Below are positions 1 to 7,040 of a stretch of 10,060 bases of DNA, one piece after another; position 1 is the stretch's first letter, and every line of letters begins with the position of its first letter. Under the pieces are notes generated by a model. That model worked only from the letters and a program-made list of their open reading frames with translations, was not told where the DNA came from and searched no databases. Source of the DNA: Dehalococcoidia bacterium (GTDB lineage: Bacteria > Chloroflexota > Dehalococcoidia > Dehalococcoidales > JAUXAE01); the NCBI GenBank assembly GCA_030665535.1, contig DAOUZU010000027.1, positions 1 to 10,060 on the forward strand. Reading direction: 5' to 3'. Position numbers and translations under genes: made by a program.

Positions 1-2380
1 CTTCAGCTATTCAATCCCCGATGGCCTGAAGCTGGCGGTGGGCCAAGCGGTGTGGGTTCCTTTCGGCAGCCGGGTGCTTCAGGGCATTGTCCTTGAACTT
101 ACCCAGGCGCCCCAGGTGGCCCAGACCAGGGATATAATCGGCCCTATCGCAGCCCAACCCCTGCTCTCCCCGGCCCGGGTGGAACTGGCCCGGTGGCTGA
201 GCGACTACTACCTCTGCCCCCTCTACGAGGCCGTGTCTCTGTTGCTGCCGCCAGGCTTCTCCCGCCGGACGTTAACCTTCTTTACCGCCACAACCGCCGC
301 AACCGACTCCACTCCGCTCAACCAGGAGCAGAGCCAGGCACTCAGTCTTATTCAGAAAAAGGGCGGGCTTGAGCTACGGTATTTGGAGAAGGCGCTGGGC
401 AAGAAAAGGGCGGCGGCCATCACCACCCAACTCCTCAGGAAAGGCCTGGTGGCCAAGAGTTACGAGCTTGAGCCGGTAAGGATTAAGCCCCGCCGGGAGA
501 ACTACATAGGCCTGGCCATAGCGGCTGAAACTGCCCGCCGCGAGGCCGTCGCATTAGCCTCTAAAGGAAGCCGCCGTCAGGCGGCCCTGCTGGATTTCCT
601 GGCCGGACAGGACGGCCAGGTACCCCTAGTCGAGGCCAGGAAGAAGACCGGCGTCGCTACTGAGGCCGCCAGGGCCCTGGAGAAAAAGGGGTTGGTCAAC
701 ATTTGGCTTGTAGAGGTCAGGCGGGAGCCGATATCGTACGAGGGCATAGAGACAACGGGGCCGCTTAAACCCACCACCGACCAGAAAAAGGCCCTCAAGG
801 CCATAAACGAGGCCCTGGAAAAGGCCGGCGGCCCACCGGCCGTCTTCCTGCTACACGGGGTGACCGGCAGCGGCAAGACGGAGGTCTACCTCCAGGCCCT
901 GGCCCGGGCGGTGAAGCTGGGGCGACGGGCTATCGCACTGGTGCCCGAAATATCCCTCACTCCCCAGACCATAGAGAGATTTGCCGCCCGCTTCCCCAGC
1001 AGGGTAGCCGTCCTCCATTCCAAGCTCTCTGCGGGGGAGCAGTTTGACGAGTGGCGGCGCATCCAGAACGGGGAGTTTGATGTCGTCATAGGCCCCCGCA
1101 GCGCCATCTTCGCCCCCCAGCCGGACCTGGGGCTGATAATTATAGATGAAGAGCACGAATGGACCTACAAACAGCAGGACAAATCGCCCCGCTATGATGC
1201 CCGCTGCGTGGCCCTCAAGCTGGCCGAACTCTCCGGGGCAGCTGTCGTCCTGGGCAGCGCCACCCCCGATGTTGAGAGCTACTATCACGCCCGGCGGGGG
1301 GATTACCGGCTGCTGGAGCTGCCCCAGCGCTTGACCCCCTACGAAGGCTCTCCCCTGCCGGCGGTTGAGATTGTCGACCTGAGAGAAGAACTTAAGACCG
1401 GCAACAGGAGCATCTTCAGCCTGTCCCTCCGACAGGCCGTGGACAATGCCCTGGCCGGCGGTGAGCAGGTGATTCTCTTCTTTAACCGCCGCGGCGGGGC
1501 TACCTTCGTCCAGTGCCGGGATTGCGGCTTCGTCATGCGCTGCCGCCGCTGCGACGTGGCCATGAGCTACCACCCCGATGAAGAGGGCCTTGTCTGCCAC
1601 CAATGTAACTACCGCGCCGCGGTGCCACCCAACTGCCCCCGCTGCTCAAGCCCCCGCCTGAAGTACCTCGGCCTGGGCACCCAGAAGCTGGCCCGTGAGG
1701 CCGGTTTCGCCTTCCCCATGGCGCGGCTGCTGCGCTGGGACTCGGACGCCACCCGCCAGAAACACTCCCACCAGCAGATATTGGACAGCTTCCGCAGCCA
1801 CCAGGCGGATGTGCTCATCGGCACCCAGATGGTGGCCAAGGGGCTTGACCTGCCCGCCGTCACCGTGGTGGGTGTCGTCAGCGCTGATACGGCCCTCAAC
1901 CTGCCCGACTTCCGCGCCGGGGAACGCACCTTTCAACTGCTGTCCCAGGTAATGGGCCGCGCCGGCCGTGGCCCCAAGGGGGGACAGGCTATAATACAGA
2001 GCTATCTTCCAGAGCACTACGCCATCCAGGCTGCCGCCAGCCACGACTATAAGGCCTTCTACGAGCAAGAGATAGGCTACCGCCGCAAGCTGAACAACCC
2101 CCCCTTCAGCCGGCTGGTGCGCCTTATCTTCAGCCACACCAACGACGCCAGGGGCCAGCAGGAGGCGGCCAGGATGAAACGGCTTCTCGCCTCCGAGATA
2201 GATACCCAAGGGGTGGCCGGCCTGGCGATAATAGGCCCGGCGCCGACTTTCATCCACCGGCGGCGGGGGCGTTTTCACTGGCAGCTTCTGCTGCGAGGCC
2301 CGGAGATGTCTGCCTTCCTGGGCCAGATAGCATTTCCCAAGGGCTGGGCGGTAGATATTGACCCGGTCGGCCTCGCCTAG
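1..2380 (+). CDS. priA: Primosomal protein N' (PriA), replication-restart 3'-5' DNA helicase, 5'-truncated by window edge
   Basis: PriA recognises stalled forks and D-loops and reloads the replicative helicase. The frame is open to the left edge (first full codon at base 2). The residues before the GTG at 38 (FSYSIPDGLKLA) already match the PriA N-terminal DNA-binding fold that continues VGQAVWVPFGSR, so the true start lies outside the window. Visible in order: N-terminal 3'-end-binding domain, winged-helix region (about 300-730), Walker A GVTGSGKT (857-880), DEEH box (1145-1156), SAT motif GSATP (near 1255), and helicase motifs GTQMVAKGLD and MGRAGRG (about 1820-1970). Eight zinc-binding cysteines as four CxxC pairs (1514-1645) have the E. 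coli PriA spacing of 3, 6, 3, 15, 3, 10 and 3. All catalytic motifs look intact. The TAG stop shares the bases CTAG with the stop of the convergent regulator gene. Identification is secure. Confidence 0.97.
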   Translation, partial: FSYSIPDGLKLAVGQAVWVPFGSRVLQGIVLELTQAPQVAQTRDIIGPIAAQPLLSPARVELARWLSDYYLCPLYEAVSLLLPPGFSRRTLTFFTATTAATDSTPLNQEQSQALSLIQKKGGLELRYLEKALGKKRAAAITTQLLRKGLVAKSYELEPVRIKPRRENYIGLAIAAETARREAVALASKGSRRQAALLDFLAGQDGQVPLVEARKKTGVATEAARALEKKGLVNIWLVEVRREPISYEGIETTGPLKPTTDQKKALKAINEALEKAGGPPAVFLLHGVTGSGKTEVYLQALARAVKLGRRAIALVPEISLTPQTIERFAARFPSRVAVLHSKLSAGEQFDEWRRIQNGEFDVVIGPRSAIFAPQPDLGLIIIDEEHEWTYKQQDKSPRYDARCVALKLAELSGAAVVLGSATPDVESYYHARRGDYRLLELPQRLTPYEGSPLPAVEIVDLREELKTGNRSIFSLSLRQAVDNALAGGEQVILFFNRRGGATFVQCRDCGFVMRCRRCDVAMSYHPDEEGLVCHQCNYRAAVPPNCPRCSSPRLKYLGLGTQKLAREAGFAFPMARLLRWDSDATRQKHSHQQILDSFRSHQADVLIGTQMVAKGLDLPAVTVVGVVSADTALNLPDFRAGERTFQLLSQVMGRAGRGPKGGQAIIQSYLPEHYAIQAAASHDYKAFYEQEIGYRRKLNNPPFSRLVRLIFSHTNDARGQQEAARMKRLLASEIDTQGVAGLAIIGPAPTFIHRRRGRFHWQLLLRGPEMSAFLGQIAFPKGWAVDIDPVGLA

Positions 2381-2601
2381 TTGGTTTTATCGGCCGCATC
2401 GGCGGCGATGTAGAAGAGTTCATCCAGGCTCCGCGATGGAAAGGCCAGCGCGGCGCCAACGATGAACTTGTGGTTAATGGAGCGCCGGCCCTCCTTCACC
2501 CGATAGATCTGACTCACCGATATGCCCATCGCCGAGGCAAGGCGAGCAAGGTTGCCGTATTTCCGGTCGCAAAGCTCAAATACCCTAGTCTTGACTATCA
2601 T
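2377..2601 (-). CDS. Small helix-turn-helix DNA-binding protein (74 aa)
   Basis: A short probable transcriptional regulator, almost entirely one HTH domain. Residues about 17-45 (NLARLASAMGISVSQIYRVKEG) read as a Cro/XRE-type HTH with recognition helix around SVSQIYRVKEG. The tail (about 46-66, FIVGAALAFPSRSLDELFYI) resembles a small family I recall as frequent in Dehalococcoidia. The frame stays open up to a TTG at 2787, but that start lacks a Shine-Dalgarno sequence and would overlap the divergent gene's promoter. The ATG at 2601 gives the family-like N-terminus MIVKTRVFEL and lies just downstream of a promoter-like sequence, so I chose it. The ribosome site is weak (GGGTGCGG before the ATG). 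No ligand-binding or oligomerisation domain is visible. The target is unknown; autoregulation or control of the divergent HTH gene is an inference from position. Confidence 0.75.
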   Translation of the reverse strand: MIVKTRVFELCDRKYGNLARLASAMGISVSQIYRVKEGRRSINHKFIVGAALAFPSRSLDELFYIAADAADKTN

Positions 2602-2635
2602 AACCGCACCCGTAGCTGTATTGACATTTGGCTCT

Positions 2636-2664
2636 ATTTTTTTGTCTTTTTTTTCTATTGTCAA
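2636..2664 (-). promoter_or_regulatory. Probable sigma-70 promoter of the 74-aa HTH gene
   Basis: On the minus strand a perfect -35 TTGACA (2664-2659) is followed by a 17-base, very A-rich spacer and an imperfect -10 AAAAAT (2641-2636, 4 of 6 matches to TATAAT). The predicted transcript would begin near 2628, giving a leader of roughly 27 bases before the ATG at 2601. The spacer corresponds to plus-strand T runs of 7 (2637-2643) and 8 (2647-2654) bases, which may bend the DNA. The -35 is embedded in a perfect palindrome (2654-2668). Confidence 0.5.
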
Positions 2665-2668
2665 TAGA
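2654..2668. repeat. Perfect 7+1+7 palindrome, candidate operator
   Basis: TCTATTG-T-CAATAGA is a perfect inverted repeat with a single central base. It covers the -35 hexamer of the minus-strand HTH promoter, a usual place for a repressor site. A wider pair of TTGACA-containing arms, ATTGACA (2620-2626) and TGTCAAT (2659-2665), also flanks that promoter. Binding by either neighbouring HTH protein is inference. Confidence 0.45.
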
Positions 2669-2697
2669 TAATTTACATATTTAAACGCTACTGTTAT

Positions 2698-2718
2698 GCC
2701 AATAGTCTCTTTATTGGC
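2698..2718. repeat. Perfect inverted repeat GCCAATA-N7-TATTGGC, candidate operator
   Basis: Arms at 2698-2704 and 2712-2718 are exact reverse complements separated by seven bases (GTCTCTT). Arm centres are 14 bases apart, longer than one 10.5-base helical turn. It lies midway between the two divergent promoters, upstream of both -35 elements. It shares the core CAATAG with the palindrome at 2654-2668 and GCCAA with the small palindrome at 2744-2753. No T tract follows, so it is not a terminator. Confidence 0.45.
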
Positions 2719-2734
2719 TGGTGACAAGGGTCTG

Positions 2735-2763
2735 TTGACTTTTGCCAACTGGCGAATTATAAT
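2735..2763 (+). promoter_or_regulatory. Strong sigma-70 promoter of the 132-aa HTH gene, with a palindrome in the spacer
   Basis: TTGACT (2735-2740), a 17-base spacer and a perfect TATAAT (2758-2763) form a near-consensus promoter. Transcription would start near 2770, giving a leader of about 32 bases ending in the ribosome site AGGGG (2790-2794), seven bases before the ATG at 2802. Within the spacer, GCCA-AC-TGGC (2744-2753) is a short perfect palindrome placed where a bound repressor would block RNA polymerase. Confidence 0.7.
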
Positions 2764-2801
2764 ATCAGTAAGGTTGACACGAGACAAATAGGGGATTTAG
2801 T

Positions 2802-3200
2802 ATGAACACCACCAGCAAGAACGAACTGGGCGAGCTTCTCCGCCAGGAGAGGGTTAAAATCCCGCTCACCCTGCAGCAGCTGTCCGATATGTCCGGGGTT
2901 TCACCGTCACACCTGGGACGCACCGAGCGGGGCGACCGTTTCCCCTCGGCCGGCGTCCTGCGCAAAATCGCCAAGCCGCTGGGCTTTGAAGAGGACGAAC
3001 TGTTCACCCTAGCCGGCTACCTCTCTCCCCAGGCGGACACCGTTTCCGACACTCAACGCAACTACGGCGGGGGCCGTCTGGACCCCTACGTGGCTAAAGT
3101 ACTGGCCCAGGAGCCGGTTGAGGTTCAGCTTTCCGTCATAGGTATCCTGGGTATGCTGAAGTCCATTGCCAAAGGCGTAGCCAGGAAGGAAGCCGACTGA
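2802..3200 (+). CDS. XRE-family helix-turn-helix transcriptional regulator (132 aa)
   Basis: A probable DNA-binding regulator with an N-terminal Cro/C1-type HTH. Residues 8-66 run from ELGELLRQERVKIPLTLQQL through the HTH core SGVSPSHLGRTERGDRFPS to KIAKPLGFEEDELFTLAG, the typical five-helix XRE fold. A short linker (about 72-90) leads to a C-terminal segment, RLDPYVAKVLAQEPVEVQ followed by a helix ILGMLKSIAKGVARK. I recall this tail on a family of Dehalococcoidia regulators; its function is unknown to me, and it carries no obvious ligand or protease motif. The ATG has a good ribosome site (AGGGG, 7-base spacing) and a strong promoter. The gene is transcribed away from the other HTH gene and sits 96 bases before cca, which has its own promoter. 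A role in controlling cca-secDF is not indicated by the sequence. Confidence 0.88.
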   Translation: MNTTSKNELGELLRQERVKIPLTLQQLSDMSGVSPSHLGRTERGDRFPSAGVLRKIAKPLGFEEDELFTLAGYLSPQADTVSDTQRNYGGGRLDPYVAKVLAQEPVEVQLSVIGILGMLKSIAKGVARKEAD

Positions 3201-3250
3201 GCCAGCCGCCCCCGCCGGGCTCCTCATCGCCCCCTGCCCTTACCCGCTGC

Positions 3251-3279
3251 TTGCCTTAAAAATGCCAGAAGTGTATTAT
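3251..3279 (+). promoter_or_regulatory. Probable promoter of the cca-secD-secF operon
   Basis: TTGCCT (3251-3256), a 17-base spacer and TATTAT (3274-3279) lie in the 96-base gap after the HTH gene. Transcription would begin near 3286, only about 11 bases before the cca ATG at 3297. There is no clear Shine-Dalgarno sequence in that leader, so initiation may be nearly leaderless. The rest of the gap (3201-3250) is C-rich, with a weak GAGCC/GGCTC pairing and no T tract. Confidence 0.5.
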
Positions 3280-3296
3280 TGATAACTGGTATTTAG

Positions 3297-4826
3297 ATGA
3301 TAGCAGTGGAAGAAAAAGTCTTGAAACCCAAGCTTGATCCCCCGGCCGCGGCACTGCTGGCTGAGGTCGGTCTTCTACTGACCGACCGGAACATCAAGGC
3401 CTTCCTGGTGGGCGGTTTTGTGCGCCACCTGCTGCTGGCAACCGATACGGCCGATATCGACCTGGCCGTTACCGCCAACGCCCTCGACATCGGCCCGGGG
3501 ATGGCCGACGCCCTGGGCGGCAGCTTCGTACCCCTGGATGAGGAAAACGGCACCGCCCGCGTGGTGCTGGCCGGGGAGGGGCAGTGGACAATAGACCTGT
3601 CTACCATAAGCGGCGGTATTGAACAGGACCTGGGGCGGCGCGATTTCAGCGTCAACGCCATGGCCGTTGACCTGGCGTGCATAGACCTAACACCGGGGCA
3701 ACCCGCCTTCTCCGAATCCGATCTGCTGGACCCCTCTGGCGGCCGGGCAGACCTGGATAAAAAGGTAATCCGGGCGCTTAATGATGGTGTCTTCAACAGC
3801 GATCCGGTGCGCCTGCTGCGGGCGGTGCGGCTGGCCGCCGAACTCGGTTTCACCATTGACGGCCACACCGAGGCCCTGATTAAGAAATCCGGCCACCTGC
3901 TGGAAAGCACCGCCGCCGAGCGCTGCCGTGACGAGCTTGTCCGGCTGCTGGCGGTGCCTGACGCTGAGCCCCTCTGGCCCTACGTAGACAGTCTGGGCCT
4001 TATTACCGCCCTGGTACCGGAGATGGCCCCGGCCAAGGGGGTTTCCCAGCCCAAGGAGCATGCCTGGGATGTCTTCGACCACTCGGTAAGGACAATAGCC
4101 GCCGTTGACTTCCTGCTGCGTCAGGGCAGCTGGCTGGAGGCCGGAGCGGAGGTGCTGGCGGCTGTCCCCTGGAACGACGAGCTGGCCGTTCACTTCGCCC
4201 GGAAAATAAGCGGCAGCAGCCGGCGAGTACTGATGAAACTGGCTGCTCTTCTCCACGACATAGCCAAGCCGCAGACAAAGATGATAGACGAGACCGGCCG
4301 GACACGCTTCTTCGGCCACGCCCGGGACGGGGCCGAAATGGTCCCCGCCGTCCTAAGAAGGCTCAGGTTCTCCAGAAAAGAAACAAAACTAGTGGAGGCC
4401 ATGGTGCGCTACCACCTGCGTCCGCCGCAGATGAGCCAGGCGGGGGTGACGCCTTCGTCTCGGGCCATTTACCACTTCTACCGTGACGCCGCCGATGCCG
4501 GAACCGAAACGCTTTATTTGAGCTTGGCCGACCACCTGGCGGCCAGAGGCCCCTCCCTGGATATGGCCAACTGGCGGGAGCACGCCGGCCTGGTGGCCTA
4601 TGTCATGGAGCAGCGCCGCAAACAGGAAGAACTGGTGACGCCACCACGGCTGGTAACCGGCCATGAATTAATGGAGGCCTTTAGCCTCAAGCCGGGGCCC
4701 CGTGTTGGCCTACTGCTGGAGGCGCTGCGCGAAGCCCAGGCGGCGGGTGAGGTCACCACCAGGGAAGAGGCGTTAGCCTGGGCGGCAAATCTGCTGACTC
4801 AGGACACTGGCGAGGAAAAGTCCTGA
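3297..4826 (+). CDS. cca: tRNA nucleotidyltransferase / poly(A) polymerase family protein with HD domain
   Basis: A class II nucleotidyltransferase, most likely adding or repairing the 3' CCA (or part of it) on tRNA in the cytoplasm. The head domain has GG (39-40), the metal-binding pair DID (53-55) and RRDFSVNAMA (114-123). The neck has DPVRLLRAVRLAAELGF (169-185), as expected for nucleotide selection. The C-terminal half carries an HD-type phosphohydrolase domain: DHSVRT (H262), LLHDIAKP (H320, D321), GH (H341) and YH (H373). The length of 509 aa fits the HD-containing branch. Oddity: the usual GGxVRD reads GGFVRH, with His44 in place of Asp. The ATG lacks a good ribosome site but directly follows a promoter. 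The TGA stop overlaps the secD ATG by one base (TGATG). The family also includes poly(A) polymerases and split CC- or A-adding enzymes, so exact specificity is not certain. Confidence 0.88.
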   Translation: MIAVEEKVLKPKLDPPAAALLAEVGLLLTDRNIKAFLVGGFVRHLLLATDTADIDLAVTANALDIGPGMADALGGSFVPLDEENGTARVVLAGEGQWTIDLSTISGGIEQDLGRRDFSVNAMAVDLACIDLTPGQPAFSESDLLDPSGGRADLDKKVIRALNDGVFNSDPVRLLRAVRLAAELGFTIDGHTEALIKKSGHLLESTAAERCRDELVRLLAVPDAEPLWPYVDSLGLITALVPEMAPAKGVSQPKEHAWDVFDHSVRTIAAVDFLLRQGSWLEAGAEVLAAVPWNDELAVHFARKISGSSRRVLMKLAALLHDIAKPQTKMIDETGRTRFFGHARDGAEMVPAVLRRLRFSRKETKLVEAMVRYHLRPPQMSQAGVTPSSRAIYHFYRDAADAGTETLYLSLADHLAARGPSLDMANWREHAGLVAYVMEQRRKQEELVTPPRLVTGHELMEAFSLKPGPRVGLLLEALREAQAAGEVTTREEALAWAANLLTQDTGEEKS

Positions 4827-6142
4827 TGCGCCGCAGAACTATGGTTGTTTTCCTGGCCATGCTGGCCGTTTTTATCCTTTGCCTGCTGGTGATACTGCCG
4901 GCGGACAAGGGCGTCCTGGGAAACAAGAACTTCCTGCTGGGGCTTGATTTAAAAGGCGGCCTGGACCTGCTCTACGAGGCGGACCTTTCCTCCATTGAAC
5001 CGGGCAGCGAGGATGAGGTCATGAACGGCGTGGTGGCCGTCATCGCCAACCGCATAAACCCCCTGGGCGTGACCGAGCCCGTCATAGAGAGGCAGGGCGA
5101 TAACCGCGTCAGGGTACAGTTGCCGGGTCTGGACATCAGCGACGTCCAGAAGGAGCGCATCGGGCGCACCGCCGTGCTTGAGTTCCGCGAGCTGGTGGAC
5201 GAGGAATGGATTCCGGCACTGGGCGACTTAAACGGTGTACAGACGGCGCTGACCTCAAGCCTCTTCAAGGAGAATACATATGTTGACGTGGACCAGTTCG
5301 GCCAGGTTCTGCTTGTATTTGAATGGACGGCGGAGGGAGCAATACTCTCCGAAGAGATAACCGGCCGGCTTATCGGCCAGCCGCTGGGCATATTTGAGGG
5401 CGACCAGCCGCTTCTTGGTGATGACGGCGAGCCCATTGCTCCCATCGTCAATTCGGTCATCACCGATAAGGGCGAGATATCGGGTTTGAGCCTGAATGAG
5501 GCCCAGGAACTTTCCAGCCAGCTCAACGCCGGCCGCCTGCCGGTGCCGCTGGAGCCCATCTTCGAGCAGACCATCTCCCCGATACTGGGGGCGGACTTCG
5601 TTGACTTAAGCGTCAAGGCCGGCCTTATCGGCATCGCCCTGGTGATGCTCTTTATGATCGCCTTCTACCGCCTGCCGGGGCTGGTGGCCAGCCTGGCCCT
5701 TGTCTTCTACGGCGCGCTGGTGCTAGCCATCTTCAAGCTTATTCCGGTGACGCTGACCCTGGCCGGCATCGGCGGCTTTATCCTCTCCATAGGCATGGCC
5801 GTGGATGCCAACGTGCTCATTTTTGAGCGTATGAAAGAAGAGCTGGCCGCCGGACGGACGCCGGGGGCGGCCATTGAGGCCGGCTTCAACCGCGCCTGGA
5901 CGGCCATCAGGGACTCCAACGTGACCACCTTCATCGTCACCGCCATCCTCTTCTGGGTGGGCAGTACCATCGTAGCCGGGGCGGCGGTACAGGGCTTCGC
6001 CCTGACCCTCTTCATCGGCGTCGCCGTCAGTATGTTCACCGCCATAGTCGTCACCCGGACACTGCTCAGGCTGTTCGTCGGCAGCCGCCTGGCCAAGAGG
6101 CCAGAGCTATTCAACAGGCGGACGGGGGACACAGATGCCTGA
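4826..6142 (+). CDS. secD: Protein translocase subunit SecD
   Basis: Membrane subunit that, with SecF, uses the proton-motive force to assist late steps of Sec-dependent export on the outer face of the cytoplasmic membrane. One N-terminal membrane segment (about 6-26) is followed by the SecD signature GLDLKGGLDLLYEADL (39-54) and the external P1 domain, including VIANRINPLGVTEPVIERQG (72-91). Five C-terminal membrane segments (about 262-417) contain GMAVDANVLIFERMKEEL (323-340). Asp327 there corresponds to the essential membrane-embedded Asp of SecD. At 438 aa this is a compact SecD with a short P1, as in several Gram-positive and Chloroflexota lineages. The start has the ribosome site GAGGA (4812-4816, 9-base spacing) inside the end of cca, giving a coupled TGATG junction. 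The gene overlaps secF by 8 bases. Confidence 0.96.
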   Translation: MRRRTMVVFLAMLAVFILCLLVILPADKGVLGNKNFLLGLDLKGGLDLLYEADLSSIEPGSEDEVMNGVVAVIANRINPLGVTEPVIERQGDNRVRVQLPGLDISDVQKERIGRTAVLEFRELVDEEWIPALGDLNGVQTALTSSLFKENTYVDVDQFGQVLLVFEWTAEGAILSEEITGRLIGQPLGIFEGDQPLLGDDGEPIAPIVNSVITDKGEISGLSLNEAQELSSQLNAGRLPVPLEPIFEQTISPILGADFVDLSVKAGLIGIALVMLFMIAFYRLPGLVASLALVFYGALVLAIFKLIPVTLTLAGIGGFILSIGMAVDANVLIFERMKEELAAGRTPGAAIEAGFNRAWTAIRDSNVTTFIVTAILFWVGSTIVAGAAVQGFALTLFIGVAVSMFTAIVVTRTLLRLFVGSRLAKRPELFNRRTGDTDA

Positions 6143-7040
6143 TATCATCGGCAAGAGGTTCCGCTTCCTGGCTATATCGGGGCTGGTCATACTGGCCGGC
6201 ATCATCTCGCTGGGGGTCTTCGGCCTGAAAGCGGGCATCGAGTTCTCCAGCGGCTCACAACTGACGCTGCGCTTCGAGCAGGCGGTGGAGACCGGCCAGA
6301 TGAGGCAGGAGCTGGGCGCCCTAGACCACGATAACGCCATCGTCCAGACCACCGGCGAGGGTGACTTCCTCATCCGCACCTTTGAGCTTTCCGCCAACGA
6401 AAAGGTAGCGCTGGAGGAGGGCCTGGAGACCGCCTTCGGCCCCTTCACCGAGCGCGGCTTTGAGAATATCGACCCCGTTATCGCCCGACAGACGGCCCGA
6501 ACGGCAGCCATCGCCGTCGCTGTAGCCGCCGTGGGCATCCTGCTCTATGTCACCTGGGCCTTCCGCCGTATGCCCAAACCCTTCCGCTACGGCACCGGCG
6601 CCATAATCGCCCTGCTGCATGATGCCCTGGTGGCCCTGGGGGTCTTTTCCATCCTAGGGGCCATATTCGGCTGGGAGGTCAACCTGATGTTCATCATCGG
6701 CATCCTGGCCGTCATCGGCTACAGCGTCAACAACACGGTGGTCGTCTTCGACCGCATCCGTGAGAACCTGATCAGGGCGCACCGGCCCGTCTTTACCGAG
6801 GTAGTCAACACAAGCCTGGCCCAGACGCTTCTCCGCTCGGTGAACACCAGCCTGACCACTGTGATAGTGATACTGGCCCTGATGCTCTTTGTCGGCGCCC
6901 AGATTCAGAACTTCGCCGCCGTCATGCTCACCGGCATCATCGCCGGCACCTACAGCTCGCTTTTCGTCGCCCCGTCAATTCTGGTAATCTGGGAGAGGGG
7001 CGAGTGGCGGCGGCTGCTGCCGGAGCGTCTCCAGGACTAG
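6135..7040 (+). CDS. secF: Protein translocase subunit SecF
   Basis: Partner of SecD in the proton-driven SecDF complex. The N-terminal membrane segment (about 10-30) is followed by GIEFSSGSQLTLRF (34-47), a variant of the usual GIDFxGG signature, and a short external domain (about 48-118). Five membrane segments follow (about 121-288), with ALLHDALVALGVFS (159-172), the motif GYSVNNTVVVFDRIRENL (195-212) and TLLRSVNTSLTT (231-242). Arg234 matches the conserved functional Arg, but residue 200 is Asn where most SecF proteins have Asp (NDT). The length of 301 aa is normal. The ATG has a strong upstream GGGGGA. Reading frames overlap secD by 8 bases (stop TGA at 6140-6142). The TAG stop shares CTAG (7037-7040) with the convergent deacetylase gene. 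Confidence 0.96.
   Translation: MPDIIGKRFRFLAISGLVILAGIISLGVFGLKAGIEFSSGSQLTLRFEQAVETGQMRQELGALDHDNAIVQTTGEGDFLIRTFELSANEKVALEEGLETAFGPFTERGFENIDPVIARQTARTAAIAVAVAAVGILLYVTWAFRRMPKPFRYGTGAIIALLHDALVALGVFSILGAIFGWEVNLMFIIGILAVIGYSVNNTVVVFDRIRENLIRAHRPVFTEVVNTSLAQTLLRSVNTSLTTVIVILALMLFVGAQIQNFAAVMLTGIIAGTYSSLFVAPSILVIWERGEWRRLLPERLQD

Noticed and set aside
2636..2654. T7 and T8 runs as an intrinsic terminator for plus-strand transcription from priA
   Set aside because: No stable GC-rich hairpin precedes them; they fit better as the A-rich spacer of the minus-strand promoter.
2602..2787. Longer version of the minus-strand HTH gene starting at TTG 2787 (136 aa)
   Set aside because: The extra 62 residues are lysine- and asparagine-rich translation of the AT-rich control region. 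The TTG has no ribosome site and would overlap the divergent promoter; the ATG at 2601 fits the family N-terminus.
2377..3200. HTH pair as a toxin-antitoxin or prophage remnant
   Set aside because: Neither protein has a toxin-like domain, and there is no integrase, attachment repeat or phage structural gene in the window.
3199..3222. GAGCC/GGCTC hairpin after the 132-aa HTH gene as a terminator
   Set aside because: Only five pairs with a 14-base C-rich loop and no following T tract.
3293..3910. Long antisense frames opposite cca, secD, secF and priA (up to about 250 codons)
   Set aside because: They are Ser/Arg/Ala-rich, have no domains, and mirror well-identified genes; they arise from high-GC codon use on the coding strand.
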